In this document: in pieces, positions 49,181-57,441 of the stretch | Position numbering within the stretch: the first letter of the stretch is position 1 | How the letters are laid out: every line of letters starts with the position of its first letter | NCBI GenBank assembly: GCA_028821605.1 | Contig: JAPPFM010000041.1 | Span: forward strand, 124,001 to 188,000 | Origin: Candidatus Poribacteria bacterium | Lineage (GTDB): Bacteria > Poribacteria > WGA-4E > WGA-3G | DNA: 64,000 nt | Direction of reading: 5' to 3' | Made by a program: the position numbers and the translations under genes | The notes under the pieces: model-generated | Told to the model about the DNA's origin: nothing | Databases searched by the model: none | What the model saw: only the letters and a program-made list of their open reading frames with translations

Positions 49181-49465
49181 GAAAAAATAACAAAGTTCAG
49201 TTTGACAAGCAATATTAAGAAACCAATTTTAGGTTTTCAGGAAAGGTGGAAAACAGGAAGACTGCGAGAAACGCTGTGGGTGCCATCTTCCACACTTCCA
49301 CACCCCTCGTTCATCGGTGGTGTTTGGGTTTCAAAGCACTTCCATCAGCGCAAAAACACCGCACCTACCGGGCTTGCGGGGAATTACTATAGTTGAAATA
49401 GATGAAAAAGTTTCTATCTAATTGAGAGGTCGAGACAACGCATAGGAAATTTTTAACGTTTTTCC
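49181..49465. other. Gap without a recognised gene
   Basis: It includes TTGACA at 49201 without a good -10, and the phrase CACCGCACCTACCGGG, which also occurs in part at 12572 and looks like decayed repeat. No supported reading frame. Confidence 0.45.
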
Positions 49466-49495
49466 TTGACAAACTGCCTCTGCGAATGGTATTTT
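49466..49495 (+). promoter_or_regulatory. Promoter of the beta-gamma-crystallin gene
   Basis: TTGACA (49466), 18-base spacer, TATTTT (49490), 54 bases before the ATG at 49550. Confidence 0.55.
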
Positions 49496-49549
49496 AATTT
49501 TAACTTGCAATTTCGTTTGCAGGTTACGCCTGAAAATAAGGAGCGGGTT

Positions 49550-50965
49550 ATGACCAACATGCCGAGGCTTGTCGTTGAAGTTTTTGAACATGTGAATTTT
49601 CATGGACGTAAGGTTACGCTGGTTGAATCGATCTCAAACACCGGAGAGATTGGTGCACAAGATATTATCTCTTCGATTAAGATCTACAAGGGACCGGGAT
49701 TCAACGCGTCGCCGAACTACAAAGCCATTTTTCACGAACATGAGAACTATAGAGGACGCCAACTTGTGCTTGCTCCTGGGTTCTATCCAAATATTCATGA
49801 CATCCCTTACAACTTCGGGGATGCGATCACGGCTATTAGCTTTAGTCCATCAGCACACCCGACACCACCGGAATATGGAGCGGTACCCGTCATCATTGAA
49901 GTATTTCGCGACGTAGATTATAACGGACAGCGGAGCGTCATCATGCGTGATGTCAGTTCAATGTTCGATGTTGGTATGAACGATACGGTTTCGTCGATTC
50001 GCATCCAACGGGGTCCCAGTTTTCCTTTCAGTGGGTGTCATGTTATTTTCTATGAGCATGTGAATTTTGAAGGACGGCGGCTGAATCTAACTTTAAGCTC
50101 ACAAGAATTTCGCGTGGCACACCGGAACCTCAGGGCACTTCCCCACTCGCAATCATTTTCCGATATTATTTCTTCTATAAAGATTGTGCCATTAGGTGTA
50201 TTCCGAGTGTTAATTGTTGTTGGGGATAATATGACGGGCGAGCCGGCAATATTGGAATCTCTCACCACGCTTGAAGGATTAGAATTCCAATTCACGACCG
50301 TGCATGTCAATGACAATCCCGATAATCGTGGTGATCCCAACAATGCGATCAAACTCTCAAGCATTACGCTTTCAGAGTATGACATCATCTGGTTCACTTG
50401 GTTCGCAACAGGACATGACGGTGAATATTTCATTGAAGATGCTGATCAGGCGGTTCAGGAGTTTGTTCGCAAGGGAGGGATTGTCTGGGCTTCAGCGATG
50501 GACAACAATATTGTCCGACCCGATGGTGTGCACACGACCGAACCCCAATGGCGGGGTGACTGGCTTCCAGTTAACCGACACCCAATTCGCGTGATTAATT
50601 CCAATGACTGCAATGTCAGAGTCACCGATGATGGGCAAAAAACTGGCATGTTTACCTGGCCCCATAAGGTGAATGTAGACGCTCTTATAACCGACGACCA
50701 TTGGGTAACGAACGACGGAAGTTACCGAAAATTGGCAGTTAGAGAGGATAATGGAGATGCTGTCAGTATCCAGTTGCAATGGGGAGATGGCTATTACGTC
50801 GCTTTTGCGGTTGATACCCGTGATGCACATCGGATCACGATAGCAAGACCTCTCATTGAGAACGCTCTCTGTTACTTAGCAAACCTCGCGTGGCAGACTT
50901 CTCCACGTCAACCGCTCAAGGGGCGTTACCGGACGCACCTGAGCAGCGAAACGATTTTCCGGTAG
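49550..50965 (+). CDS. Beta-gamma-crystallin protein fused to a ThuA/amidotransferase-like domain
   Basis: 471 residues from ATG 49550 (AAGGAG upstream); no signal peptide from this start. Four Greek-key motifs make two beta-gamma-crystallin domains (about residues 1-220): VEVFEHVNFHGRKVTL, IFHEHENYRGRQLVL, IEVFRDVDYNGQRSVI and IFYEHVNFEGRRLNL. Each ends in a calcium-type signature (QDIISSI, GDAITAI, NDTVSSI, SDIISSI). The C-terminal half (230-460) resembles a ThuA-like class I amidotransferase fold: FRVLIVVGDN, SEYDIIWFTWFATG, FVRKGGIVWASAM, then YYVAFAVDTRDAHRI. The combination is uncommon. Calcium binding is likely by family; enzymatic activity is uncertain. Confidence 0.85.
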   Translation: MTNMPRLVVEVFEHVNFHGRKVTLVESISNTGEIGAQDIISSIKIYKGPGFNASPNYKAIFHEHENYRGRQLVLAPGFYPNIHDIPYNFGDAITAISFSPSAHPTPPEYGAVPVIIEVFRDVDYNGQRSVIMRDVSSMFDVGMNDTVSSIRIQRGPSFPFSGCHVIFYEHVNFEGRRLNLTLSSQEFRVAHRNLRALPHSQSFSDIISSIKIVPLGVFRVLIVVGDNMTGEPAILESLTTLEGLEFQFTTVHVNDNPDNRGDPNNAIKLSSITLSEYDIIWFTWFATGHDGEYFIEDADQAVQEFVRKGGIVWASAMDNNIVRPDGVHTTEPQWRGDWLPVNRHPIRVINSNDCNVRVTDDGQKTGMFTWPHKVNVDALITDDHWVTNDGSYRKLAVREDNGDAVSIQLQWGDGYYVAFAVDTRDAHRITIARPLIENALCYLANLAWQTSPRQPLKGRYRTHLSSETIFR

Positions 50966-51046
50966 GGAATAGTTATCAGTCTTAGGTTTTCAGTTTTCGG
51001 TTAAACGTGTGCAGGGCAAGTGTCGTGTCCTTCACAAACGGGTGAC

Positions 51047-51102
51047 TTTAACCATCAACTCGTCTACAGATACTTTGGCGAAAGCACGAGTTGATGGTTA
51101 AA
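51047..51102 (+). repeat. Perfect 17-base inverted repeat
   Basis: TTTAACCATCAACTCGT (51047-51063) and its exact complement at 51086-51102 flank a 22-base loop. It lies 39 bases before the flotillin start. No T-run follows. It could be a leader structure for the flotillin mRNA or a decayed repeat unit. Confidence 0.6.
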
Positions 51103-51141
51103 ACTGATAACTAATAACTGACAACTAAAAAGGAGAATTGA

Positions 51142-53439
51142 ATGCGTTTCATTGCCGTTATCGTTTTCTTGATCGCTGTAGCAATCGCTGTTGGCTGGTT
51201 TGCCTACGATAACCTCGATCAGTTTGGACAAAACGAAATAATACGATGGTTGGCAGCTATCCTCGTCGTACTGCTTGCAAGTTTGGTGACCTTTGCCGCT
51301 ATAGTCATTCGCTACCGGATACCGAAAGCCGATATCGCGTTAGTACGGACTGGTGGTGCAAAAGAGAAAATCCGTATCACCGGTGGGCTTTGGGTTAACA
51401 CCATTATCCATGAAATCAAAGAGATTTCCCTCAATACCATGCGAATTGAGGTTATTCGAGAGGGAACGGAGGCTTTAATTACCTACGACTTTAACCGCGG
51501 TGATGTTGAAGTCGTTTTCTACCTTAAAGTCGAGCCTGAAGAAACCGAGATTTTGCGCGCTGCACAAGCACTCGGTGATAAATCTATGACACCTGAGACA
51601 GTACGCGAATTAATTGAACCGAAACTCGAAGGTGCATTGCGAAGTGTTGCAGCTGAAAGTGAAATTCAGGATCTCCTCCAGAAACGTCAGGAATTTGCCG
51701 ACAAAGTGCAAGTGGCATGCGGTGAGGATTTGGAGACGCAAAACGGTTTGACCCTTGAGACCGTCTCCATCATTCGAGTGGATCAAACCCCCGTTGAAAC
51801 ACTTGATGCCGAAAACCGATTTGACGCTGTTGGTATTCGTGAAATTACTGAAATCACTGCTGATCAATATCGAGAAAAGGTAGACATAGAACAACGGAAA
51901 GAAGTCGCTGTCGTTCAAATCGAAGTTGCTGCCCGTATAGAGAAGCTTGAAGCAGAACAGGAGCAGGCGTGGGCAGAATCCGACCAGCAAAAGAATATCG
52001 CTATCTATGCCGCTGAACGAGAAGCAGAGACACTCAAGTTCCAATTTGAAATGGAACAAGGTGTGCAAGAACGTGAATATGAGATGAAGCAAGAGGTTGA
52101 GCGCGCACGTATCACGCAGGAACAGGTCGTCCAGGAACGTGAAATTGAGATGAACCGTGACGTTGAGGTCGCTCGCGTGCAACAAGAACAGATTGTCGCT
52201 GAACGTGAGATTGAGAAGAATCTCATTGTGGAGACACAACAGATTGAACAATCCAAGGTTGTGCAGCTTGCTGAAATTGAGCAGCATCTCGTTGTCCAAA
52301 TGCAGCGGATTGAACAGGAACAGACCGTTGAGGTTCGCGAAATAGAGAAAGCATTAATAGTAGAGAAAGCAAGGATAGCCCAAGAAGAGGGTGTATCTTT
52401 ACGAAGCATTGAGCGTGATTTGACAGTCCAGACGGTACAGCTTGCTATGGAACAACAGGTCCAACAGCGTGAGATAGAAAAGAACCTCGTCGTTGAAACC
52501 GCACAAATTGACCAGATGCGACAAGTCGAACTCGCCGAAATTGCCAAAACATTAGCAGTAGAAATAACCCGAATCGCGCAGGAGCAACAGGTTGAGACCC
52601 GCGAGATTGAAAAAGAACTCATGGTAGAGAAAGCGAAGATAGCCCAAGAAGAGGGTGTATCCTTACGAGACATTGAACGTGAGTTAGTGGTACAGACAAC
52701 GCGTTTCGCGCAAGAACAACAGGTCCAACAACGTGAGATTGAAAAGAACCTCGTTGTCGAAACCGCACAGATTGACCAGATGCGACAAGTCGAACTCGCT
52801 GAGATTGCCAAGATGCTGAATGTGGAGCAGTCCCGTATCAATCAAGAATTGCGTGTTGCCTTAAGCGATGAAGACCGGAAGATTGATGTCGCTAATAAAC
52901 AGCAGGTGACTGCACTCGCTGAGAAGGAACAACTGGTTGCGGAAGCCGAACGTATGGGTGCCGAGGTGAATGTGACAGCCACGGAAGAGGTGATGTCGGC
53001 AGAATGGCAGCGTGAAGTGGCAGTCATCGGTGCAGAAGCGCAGGCACAACCTATTGAACGTCTCGCTGACGCGGTACTCGCCGAAGCCCGTGCAAAAGCA
53101 CAGGGCGAAATGGCGGAATATGAAGCGCGGAATGTCGCTGAACAACGCGTCCTTGTCCAAGAGGCGATCTTAGAACTCATTAATGATGCCGATGATATTA
53201 TTGAACAGTTGATGAAACCAGTTGAGAAAATTGATAGCATCAAAATTCTGGATATGGGTAATGATGGACAAGGCGGTATCAACCGGAGCAATATGGGGAG
53301 ACTCGCGAATGCCTTGCTTGATACAGGTGCCATCTCTCCAATGCTTAAGGAATTGTTTAACTTTGCGGATGTAGATGCACAGCAGATTACAGACAAGATT
53401 GCTGAATATCTGGCAGATCTCGTCAATCGTCCGAGTTAA
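51142..53439 (+). CDS. Flotillin-like SPFH protein with long 22-residue repeat coiled coil
   Basis: 765 residues. Two N-terminal membrane segments (residues 3-23 and 35-58) are followed by an SPFH domain (about 60-240; IPKADIALVRTGGAKEKI, GGLWVNTIIHEIKEIS). From residue 303 to 588 there are thirteen consecutive repeats of exactly 22 residues with no insertion or deletion, each resembling AQEQQVxxREIEKxLxVE. Two 11-residue units per repeat predict a hendecad coiled coil. A flotillin-type Ala/Glu-rich region and a C-terminal domain (LADAVLAEARAKAQG, then DDIIEQLMKPVEKIDSIKIL) complete it. Flotillins scaffold membrane microdomains as large cages. This one has two membrane helices and a longer repeat region than common bacterial flotillins. 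The ribosome site is AAAGGAG. Confidence 0.9.
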   Translation: MRFIAVIVFLIAVAIAVGWFAYDNLDQFGQNEIIRWLAAILVVLLASLVTFAAIVIRYRIPKADIALVRTGGAKEKIRITGGLWVNTIIHEIKEISLNTMRIEVIREGTEALITYDFNRGDVEVVFYLKVEPEETEILRAAQALGDKSMTPETVRELIEPKLEGALRSVAAESEIQDLLQKRQEFADKVQVACGEDLETQNGLTLETVSIIRVDQTPVETLDAENRFDAVGIREITEITADQYREKVDIEQRKEVAVVQIEVAARIEKLEAEQEQAWAESDQQKNIAIYAAEREAETLKFQFEMEQGVQEREYEMKQEVERARITQEQVVQEREIEMNRDVEVARVQQEQIVAEREIEKNLIVETQQIEQSKVVQLAEIEQHLVVQMQRIEQEQTVEVREIEKALIVEKARIAQEEGVSLRSIERDLTVQTVQLAMEQQVQQREIEKNLVVETAQIDQMRQVELAEIAKTLAVEITRIAQEQQVETREIEKELMVEKAKIAQEEGVSLRDIERELVVQTTRFAQEQQVQQREIEKNLVVETAQIDQMRQVELAEIAKMLNVEQSRINQELRVALSDEDRKIDVANKQQVTALAEKEQLVAEAERMGAEVNVTATEEVMSAEWQREVAVIGAEAQAQPIERLADAVLAEARAKAQGEMAEYEARNVAEQRVLVQEAILELINDADDIIEQLMKPVEKIDSIKILDMGNDGQGGINRSNMGRLANALLDTGAISPMLKELFNFADVDAQQITDKIAEYLADLVNRPS
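52048..52905 (+). repeat. 66-base coding tandem repeats in the flotillin gene
   Basis: Thirteen in-frame 66-base units. Units 6-8 and 10-12 are nearly identical at the protein level (QEEGVSL, QQREIEKNLVVETAQIDQM, ELAEIAK in the same order), showing a recent tandem duplication of four units, 264 bases. Confidence 0.85.
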
Positions 53440-53477
53440 TTTTCTGGCTGCACCGACAGTGTAAATTTGTTATAGAA

Positions 53478-53607
53478 TTAGGACTTACACAACGCGCAAT
53501 GAATTGTGCGACTACGAACCTACTGCTTTTGAGAAATACACGTCCTTCCAAAGTATGTCTGTTTGTAGTAAGGAGACCCTTTATCGCCTGTCTGCGTAGG
53601 TCCTAAG
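53478..53607 (+). repeat. MITE-like repeat, family 1 copy G
   Basis: The left end TTAGGACTTACACAAC (53478) and right end CTGCGTAGGTCCTAA (near 53592-53606) are inverted copies with a few changes. The interior lacks the GGCGAGG hairpin found in copies A, F and H. It lies between the flotillin gene and the zinc-ribbon gene. Confidence 0.55.
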
Positions 53608-53654
53608 AATCTTGGATACGTTTTTTGACCATGCCAGTCTATGTGAGGGAAAAC

Positions 53655-54953
53655 ATGCGACGTGAGAGACGGCAAACATCAGCAAGACGGCGTAAAAGCC
53701 AGCGGTGTCGAACGTGTCGTTCTGATAAGGGAAAACGCGTCTGTCCTGCCCTCAGTGGTATGTTAATCTGTCCGGAATGCTGTAAAGCCAAACGCGCCAA
53801 GATCCCTGGGTGTGACGACAGGTGCCGATATTACTCACCCCTTATTGTCTCAAGTAGAACCCACAAAGCCCCTGATTTCCCATTGCATCGGTGTTTAATC
53901 AGCCGTTCCAATGACACCGGTATGTTAATCGTGGTTGGTACTCGGAAACGTCCAGATGGGAACCTGAAGGCGATGTTCCTACTGCTGGATCTCTGGAAAA
54001 AGGGTATCCGAGATTGTTTTTTTGATGCAAATCTTTCTGAAAAACAGTTCGAGCAGGTTTCGCAAAGGGTTGCAAAGAACTATGATCTCATGGAATCCAC
54101 GGAACCGGGCGAGCCAGACGTACCTGAAGAGCATGCGCGTCTACCCAAGGATACGCTTGTGATTGAAGCAGATACGGCTGTCCATATTGATGGCGGTGTG
54201 AGAATAGTTGAACGCGAGGGAGCCTCTCGCGGAAAAGCCATTGACAGCCGGAAAGGTGCGCGGGCAATACACGAAATTTATATTCCTAAAACTGGGAAAT
54301 GGTACCTCTGGGCGCGTGCCTTCTTTGAATATAGCAAAGACTCTTATTGGATCGGTATGGATGATGCACTCGCAAAACCTTGGGATAGAGACGGGGGACC
54401 AGGTGCCATAAAAATTTGGGTTGAACCTAATGATACTTCTAAGTGGGGACGTTGGTTGTGGGATACCGCGTCAGACGACACAACCGCTAACAAGTCAAAC
54501 GACATCCCTGCTTTTTTTCATATTAAACGGACGGGTTACTACCGTCTCTGGTCAAAGGGAAGGGAAGAAGGTTCACTCTTAGACCAAATCTTGTTGACCC
54601 GTGCACGAGATTTCAACCCGCAAACTGAGACAGAAGGAAAACAGCTTCCACTTAAGTATTCTCCACACCTTTACGAACCTGTTTCTATTCGCAAATGCCA
54701 AAAACTAATCCGCCATGCTGTTCAGATCGCGACCGCTGTCAACACCGAAATACCTTGGGAATTCAAATACTGGCTTCGGGATATTTGGGGGGATATTACC
54801 CGATTCCCGGAAACAGAAGGTTCAATCTACAAATGTCCGAAATGCGAAGCGGATCTGCCGCAACAGGCAGTCGATCTCATGATACAACACGCCCAATCCG
54901 ATGATATCCAATTCTATATCCTATGCCGGAAGTGCGGAGGCGAATTTGATTAA
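53655..54953 (+). CDS. Zinc-ribbon protein with an internal carbohydrate-binding-like domain
   Basis: 432 residues from ATG 53655, preceded by GAGGG six bases upstream; ATG 53631 is possible but has no site. The N-terminus is basic and Cys-rich (CRTCRSDKGKRVCP, LICPECCKAKR, CDDRC), suggesting one or two zinc sites. A middle segment (about 85-150; LKAMFLLLDLWKKGIRDCFF) resembles a helical domain seen with SEC-C-type proteins. Residues 165-315 resemble a jelly-roll carbohydrate-binding module (VIEADTAVHIDGGVRI, YIPKTGKWYLWARAFF, RTGYYRLWSKGREE). The C-terminus ends in a zinc ribbon (CPKCEADL, CRKCGGEF). No signal peptide. The mix of cytoplasmic zinc ribbons with a sugar-binding-type module is odd; function not recognised. 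Confidence 0.8.
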   Translation: MRRERRQTSARRRKSQRCRTCRSDKGKRVCPALSGMLICPECCKAKRAKIPGCDDRCRYYSPLIVSSRTHKAPDFPLHRCLISRSNDTGMLIVVGTRKRPDGNLKAMFLLLDLWKKGIRDCFFDANLSEKQFEQVSQRVAKNYDLMESTEPGEPDVPEEHARLPKDTLVIEADTAVHIDGGVRIVEREGASRGKAIDSRKGARAIHEIYIPKTGKWYLWARAFFEYSKDSYWIGMDDALAKPWDRDGGPGAIKIWVEPNDTSKWGRWLWDTASDDTTANKSNDIPAFFHIKRTGYYRLWSKGREEGSLLDQILLTRARDFNPQTETEGKQLPLKYSPHLYEPVSIRKCQKLIRHAVQIATAVNTEIPWEFKYWLRDIWGDITRFPETEGSIYKCPKCEADLPQQAVDLMIQHAQSDDIQFYILCRKCGGEFD

Positions 54954-57126
54954 ACGTTCCTTAGTCCCGCGCTGCGTTTTCCGTAGGGGTGAGGTCACCT
55001 CGTTCCTACAAACAAAAATATTACAGCGTCTAATTTTCAGCCTCCTCATTCTTCTCCTTTTTTCTTCATTAGGTGTCACGGCACCCCCAAACCCTTATCT
55101 CTTTTTTAACGAAGACTCAGCAAGCGGTGAGTTGGTACCCAAAGCACCTCAAAGTAGAGCAGAATTTCTCGAAGCGTTAGAGGGGTGTTGTCTTGCGAAA
55201 GAACAAGGCGTTTTGCAGTCCGATGGCATAGAATATGTCCTCGCTTTGAAAATAGATTTTGTTGACATGCCGGGACGCAGAGAGGGCGCGGCGTTCGATA
55301 GATACCTCTTTGCAACAGAAGGCATTTCTCTCAAAACCTACTACCGTGAAAATTCCTATGGACAGATGGATATCCAACCGGGTCCAATGGGTGGGGTCAT
55401 TCCGACTGGTAATACGTGGATCCGTGCCAAAAAGCCGATGACATATTACGGCGAAGGTGGAAGAATCCTTGAACGCTACCGAGAGTTAGTTCGCGAAGTG
55501 TGTGAAGCCGTAGATGCAAGTATCGATTTTTCAAAATATGACCGGGACGGAGACGGGATTGTTGACCACGTTTTCATTATCCATTCAGGCAATGACCAGG
55601 CTTCCACGGGGGTTATAGATGACATTGCGTCTCTTCTAATACCTTCTGTTAATGCTGTTCATGATGGCGTTCGCGTCAATACGGCTGCTATTGTAGCTGA
55701 GGAACCGGATTTTGAGCACCCACACTTAGGAATCTATTTCCACGAGTTCTTCCACGATTTCGGTGCTCCTGATGTCTATGGATTTGATTTTACAGACCCG
55801 CGCGACCATAAGTGGGGTCTGATGAGTCAGTTCGGACCGTACCAAGGTCCCGAGGCATTAGGGATTGGAAATGGATTGAACCCAAGCCATATCATGGGAT
55901 ACCTCAAATGGGATTTCGATGCAAGACCTCAAAACGGTCGTCTCGGCTGGATTCAACCCGTTCAAATAACACAGAACCAGAAAATCGATGTCCCCAGCTT
56001 TGAGCTTGCCCCCGGAACAAATAAACTTTTCAAGATCGATATTCATTCGTCAGCAACTCCCGTGCGTGGTGAAGCCGCAGAATTCTTCCTTATAGAAAAT
56101 CGGAACAAAACGTCGGGGGCAACCTTTGATACCTATCTGCCTGAGTCCGGTATCCTGATTTGGCATATTGATGAAACAAAGCCGTACCCACTTGGGACCT
56201 TCGATGCTTCCCAGCAGATATGGCTTGAGGATCCGTCGGATCCTGAACACCTTGGTATCCATCAAGAAAACGGTGCTGAGTTTATAGATGTTCAAACGAT
56301 AACGGATGGTGCTGCTTACTCGGCTGACGATGAACAGACTGCTTTTACACCCGGCACCGTGCCGAATAGCAACGCGAATGACGGAACTGTGACCGGCATT
56401 TCAATTACAAACATCGGGGCGGAAGGGTTTACGATTCCAATTCTTGTGTCATTTGGTGATACTTACGAACCCAACGATACGCTTGTGACTGCGTTCCCTA
56501 TCGAATACGGGCAGACTTACGAATCCTTTCTTTTTGACCTGAATGATACACGCGACGTTTACAAACTGGAGGCTGTTCGCGATGTCACTATTTTGGTGAC
56601 GTTGGCTGACATTCCGCCGGGCAAAGGGTATCGTTTGTCTCTCTACTCAGAGACGGGTGAGATGTATGCGACTGGAGAAAACGCCACCGACATCGCTGGG
56701 TTGAGGCTTATTTATCAGCCCGATCGGACTGGGATATTTTATCTTGTCGTGGAATCCGACGGTGGATTCAGCAGTGTTGATTCTTACAGGTTGCGCGTAG
56801 AGCAGCTACAGGCAGGGGATTTCGTCTTTGAGGATACACGGGTATATCCAAATCCGTTCCGTGCGGGCGATACGGTAATGACGTTTGCCTACCGGCTCTC
56901 TGCCTCACAAATTGCCGATAACATTAACCTTGAGATTTTCGCGCCTACGGGTGCTCTTATTCATAGTGAAACGCACAAAAACGTAGGTGCACAAGGAAAG
57001 TTTGAATGGTCCCTTGCAACCCGCAGCGGCACGCCTGTCGCATCAGGCGTTTATATCTACCGTATTTCTGCGATGCAGGCGGATGTGCTTGTCCAAGAAA
57101 TTGGGAAGTTGAGTGTCGTAAAATAA
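54946..57126 (+). CDS. Secreted M6-family metallopeptidase with a T9SS-like sorting tail
   Basis: 726 residues from TTG 54946, chosen for GGAGG five bases upstream; ATG 54901 is an alternative. A signal peptide core lies at about 30-50 (LIFSLLILLLFSSLGVTA). The M6 (immune inhibitor A-like) domain has FHEFFHDFGAPDVYG, i.e. the zinc-binding HExxH with a further Asp, and an EF-hand-like calcium loop YDRDGDGIVDHV. A pre-peptidase C-terminal-like domain follows (YEPNDTLVTAFPIEYGQTYE). The end has VYPNPFRAGDT, LEIFAPTGALI, GVYIYRISA and GKLSVVK, the pattern of type IX (Por) sorting domains or FlgD-like Ig folds. It is probably a surface or secreted protease. A GTAGGGG hairpin lies inside the N-terminal coding region. 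Confidence 0.87.
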   Translation: MIKRSLVPRCVFRRGEVTSFLQTKILQRLIFSLLILLLFSSLGVTAPPNPYLFFNEDSASGELVPKAPQSRAEFLEALEGCCLAKEQGVLQSDGIEYVLALKIDFVDMPGRREGAAFDRYLFATEGISLKTYYRENSYGQMDIQPGPMGGVIPTGNTWIRAKKPMTYYGEGGRILERYRELVREVCEAVDASIDFSKYDRDGDGIVDHVFIIHSGNDQASTGVIDDIASLLIPSVNAVHDGVRVNTAAIVAEEPDFEHPHLGIYFHEFFHDFGAPDVYGFDFTDPRDHKWGLMSQFGPYQGPEALGIGNGLNPSHIMGYLKWDFDARPQNGRLGWIQPVQITQNQKIDVPSFELAPGTNKLFKIDIHSSATPVRGEAAEFFLIENRNKTSGATFDTYLPESGILIWHIDETKPYPLGTFDASQQIWLEDPSDPEHLGIHQENGAEFIDVQTITDGAAYSADDEQTAFTPGTVPNSNANDGTVTGISITNIGAEGFTIPILVSFGDTYEPNDTLVTAFPIEYGQTYESFLFDLNDTRDVYKLEAVRDVTILVTLADIPPGKGYRLSLYSETGEMYATGENATDIAGLRLIYQPDRTGIFYLVVESDGGFSSVDSYRLRVEQLQAGDFVFEDTRVYPNPFRAGDTVMTFAYRLSASQIADNINLEIFAPTGALIHSETHKNVGAQGKFEWSLATRSGTPVASGVYIYRISAMQADVLVQEIGKLSVVK
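54983..55009 (+). repeat. GTAGGGG-type hairpin inside the peptidase 5' region
   Basis: GTAGG...GAGGT/CACCTC...CCTAC forms an imperfect inverted repeat of 27 bases. Elsewhere in this window this class is intergenic (9175, 22096, 30649). Here it is read through in frame, so the true start may lie downstream, or a repeat was inserted in the leader. Confidence 0.45.
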
Positions 57127-57219
57127 TCAGGACTTACGCAGCCCTTCGCTGGCGAGGTTTCAAACCTCGCCAACTGCACGCAATATGTAGCGATTCATAG
57201 AAAATTGCGTAAGTCTTAA
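57127..57219 (+). repeat. MITE-like repeat, family 1 copy H
   Basis: 93 bases: left end TCAGGACTTACGCAG, core hairpin GGCGAGGTTT/AAACCTCGCC, right end ATTGCGTAAGTCTTAA. It is the best-preserved short copy and begins right after the stop codon of the M6 peptidase gene. Confidence 0.7.
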
Positions 57220-57249
57220 TAATGACAACAAATTTTGCTTATATATTTC

Positions 57250-57278
57250 TTGACTAAAAATTGTAGTTATGCTAACCT
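57250..57278 (+). promoter_or_regulatory. Promoter of the lipoprotein gene
   Basis: TTGACT (57250), 17-base spacer, TAACCT (57273). The start codon is 164 bases downstream, leaving a fairly long leader without other recognised features. Confidence 0.45.
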
Positions 57279-57441
57279 AATAAAATAAATCCAGTTTTAG
57301 ACGCGCCATTTGGACTTTAATCCGGCGTTCTCAAAATCAGTCATAAATGATAACGTGCTGATTCGTTGAGTAGCCCCGGAATAGAGAGCGAAAAACGAAC
57401 TTGCCATTTGTAGAATGGTAACCAAGGAGGCAATATTATCA

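Noticed and set aside
51610-52841. Long minus-strand reading frames opposite the flotillin gene (229 and 278 codons)
   Set aside because: They mirror the 66-base coding repeats of the plus strand, have Cys/Ser-rich low-complexity peptides and no ribosome sites.
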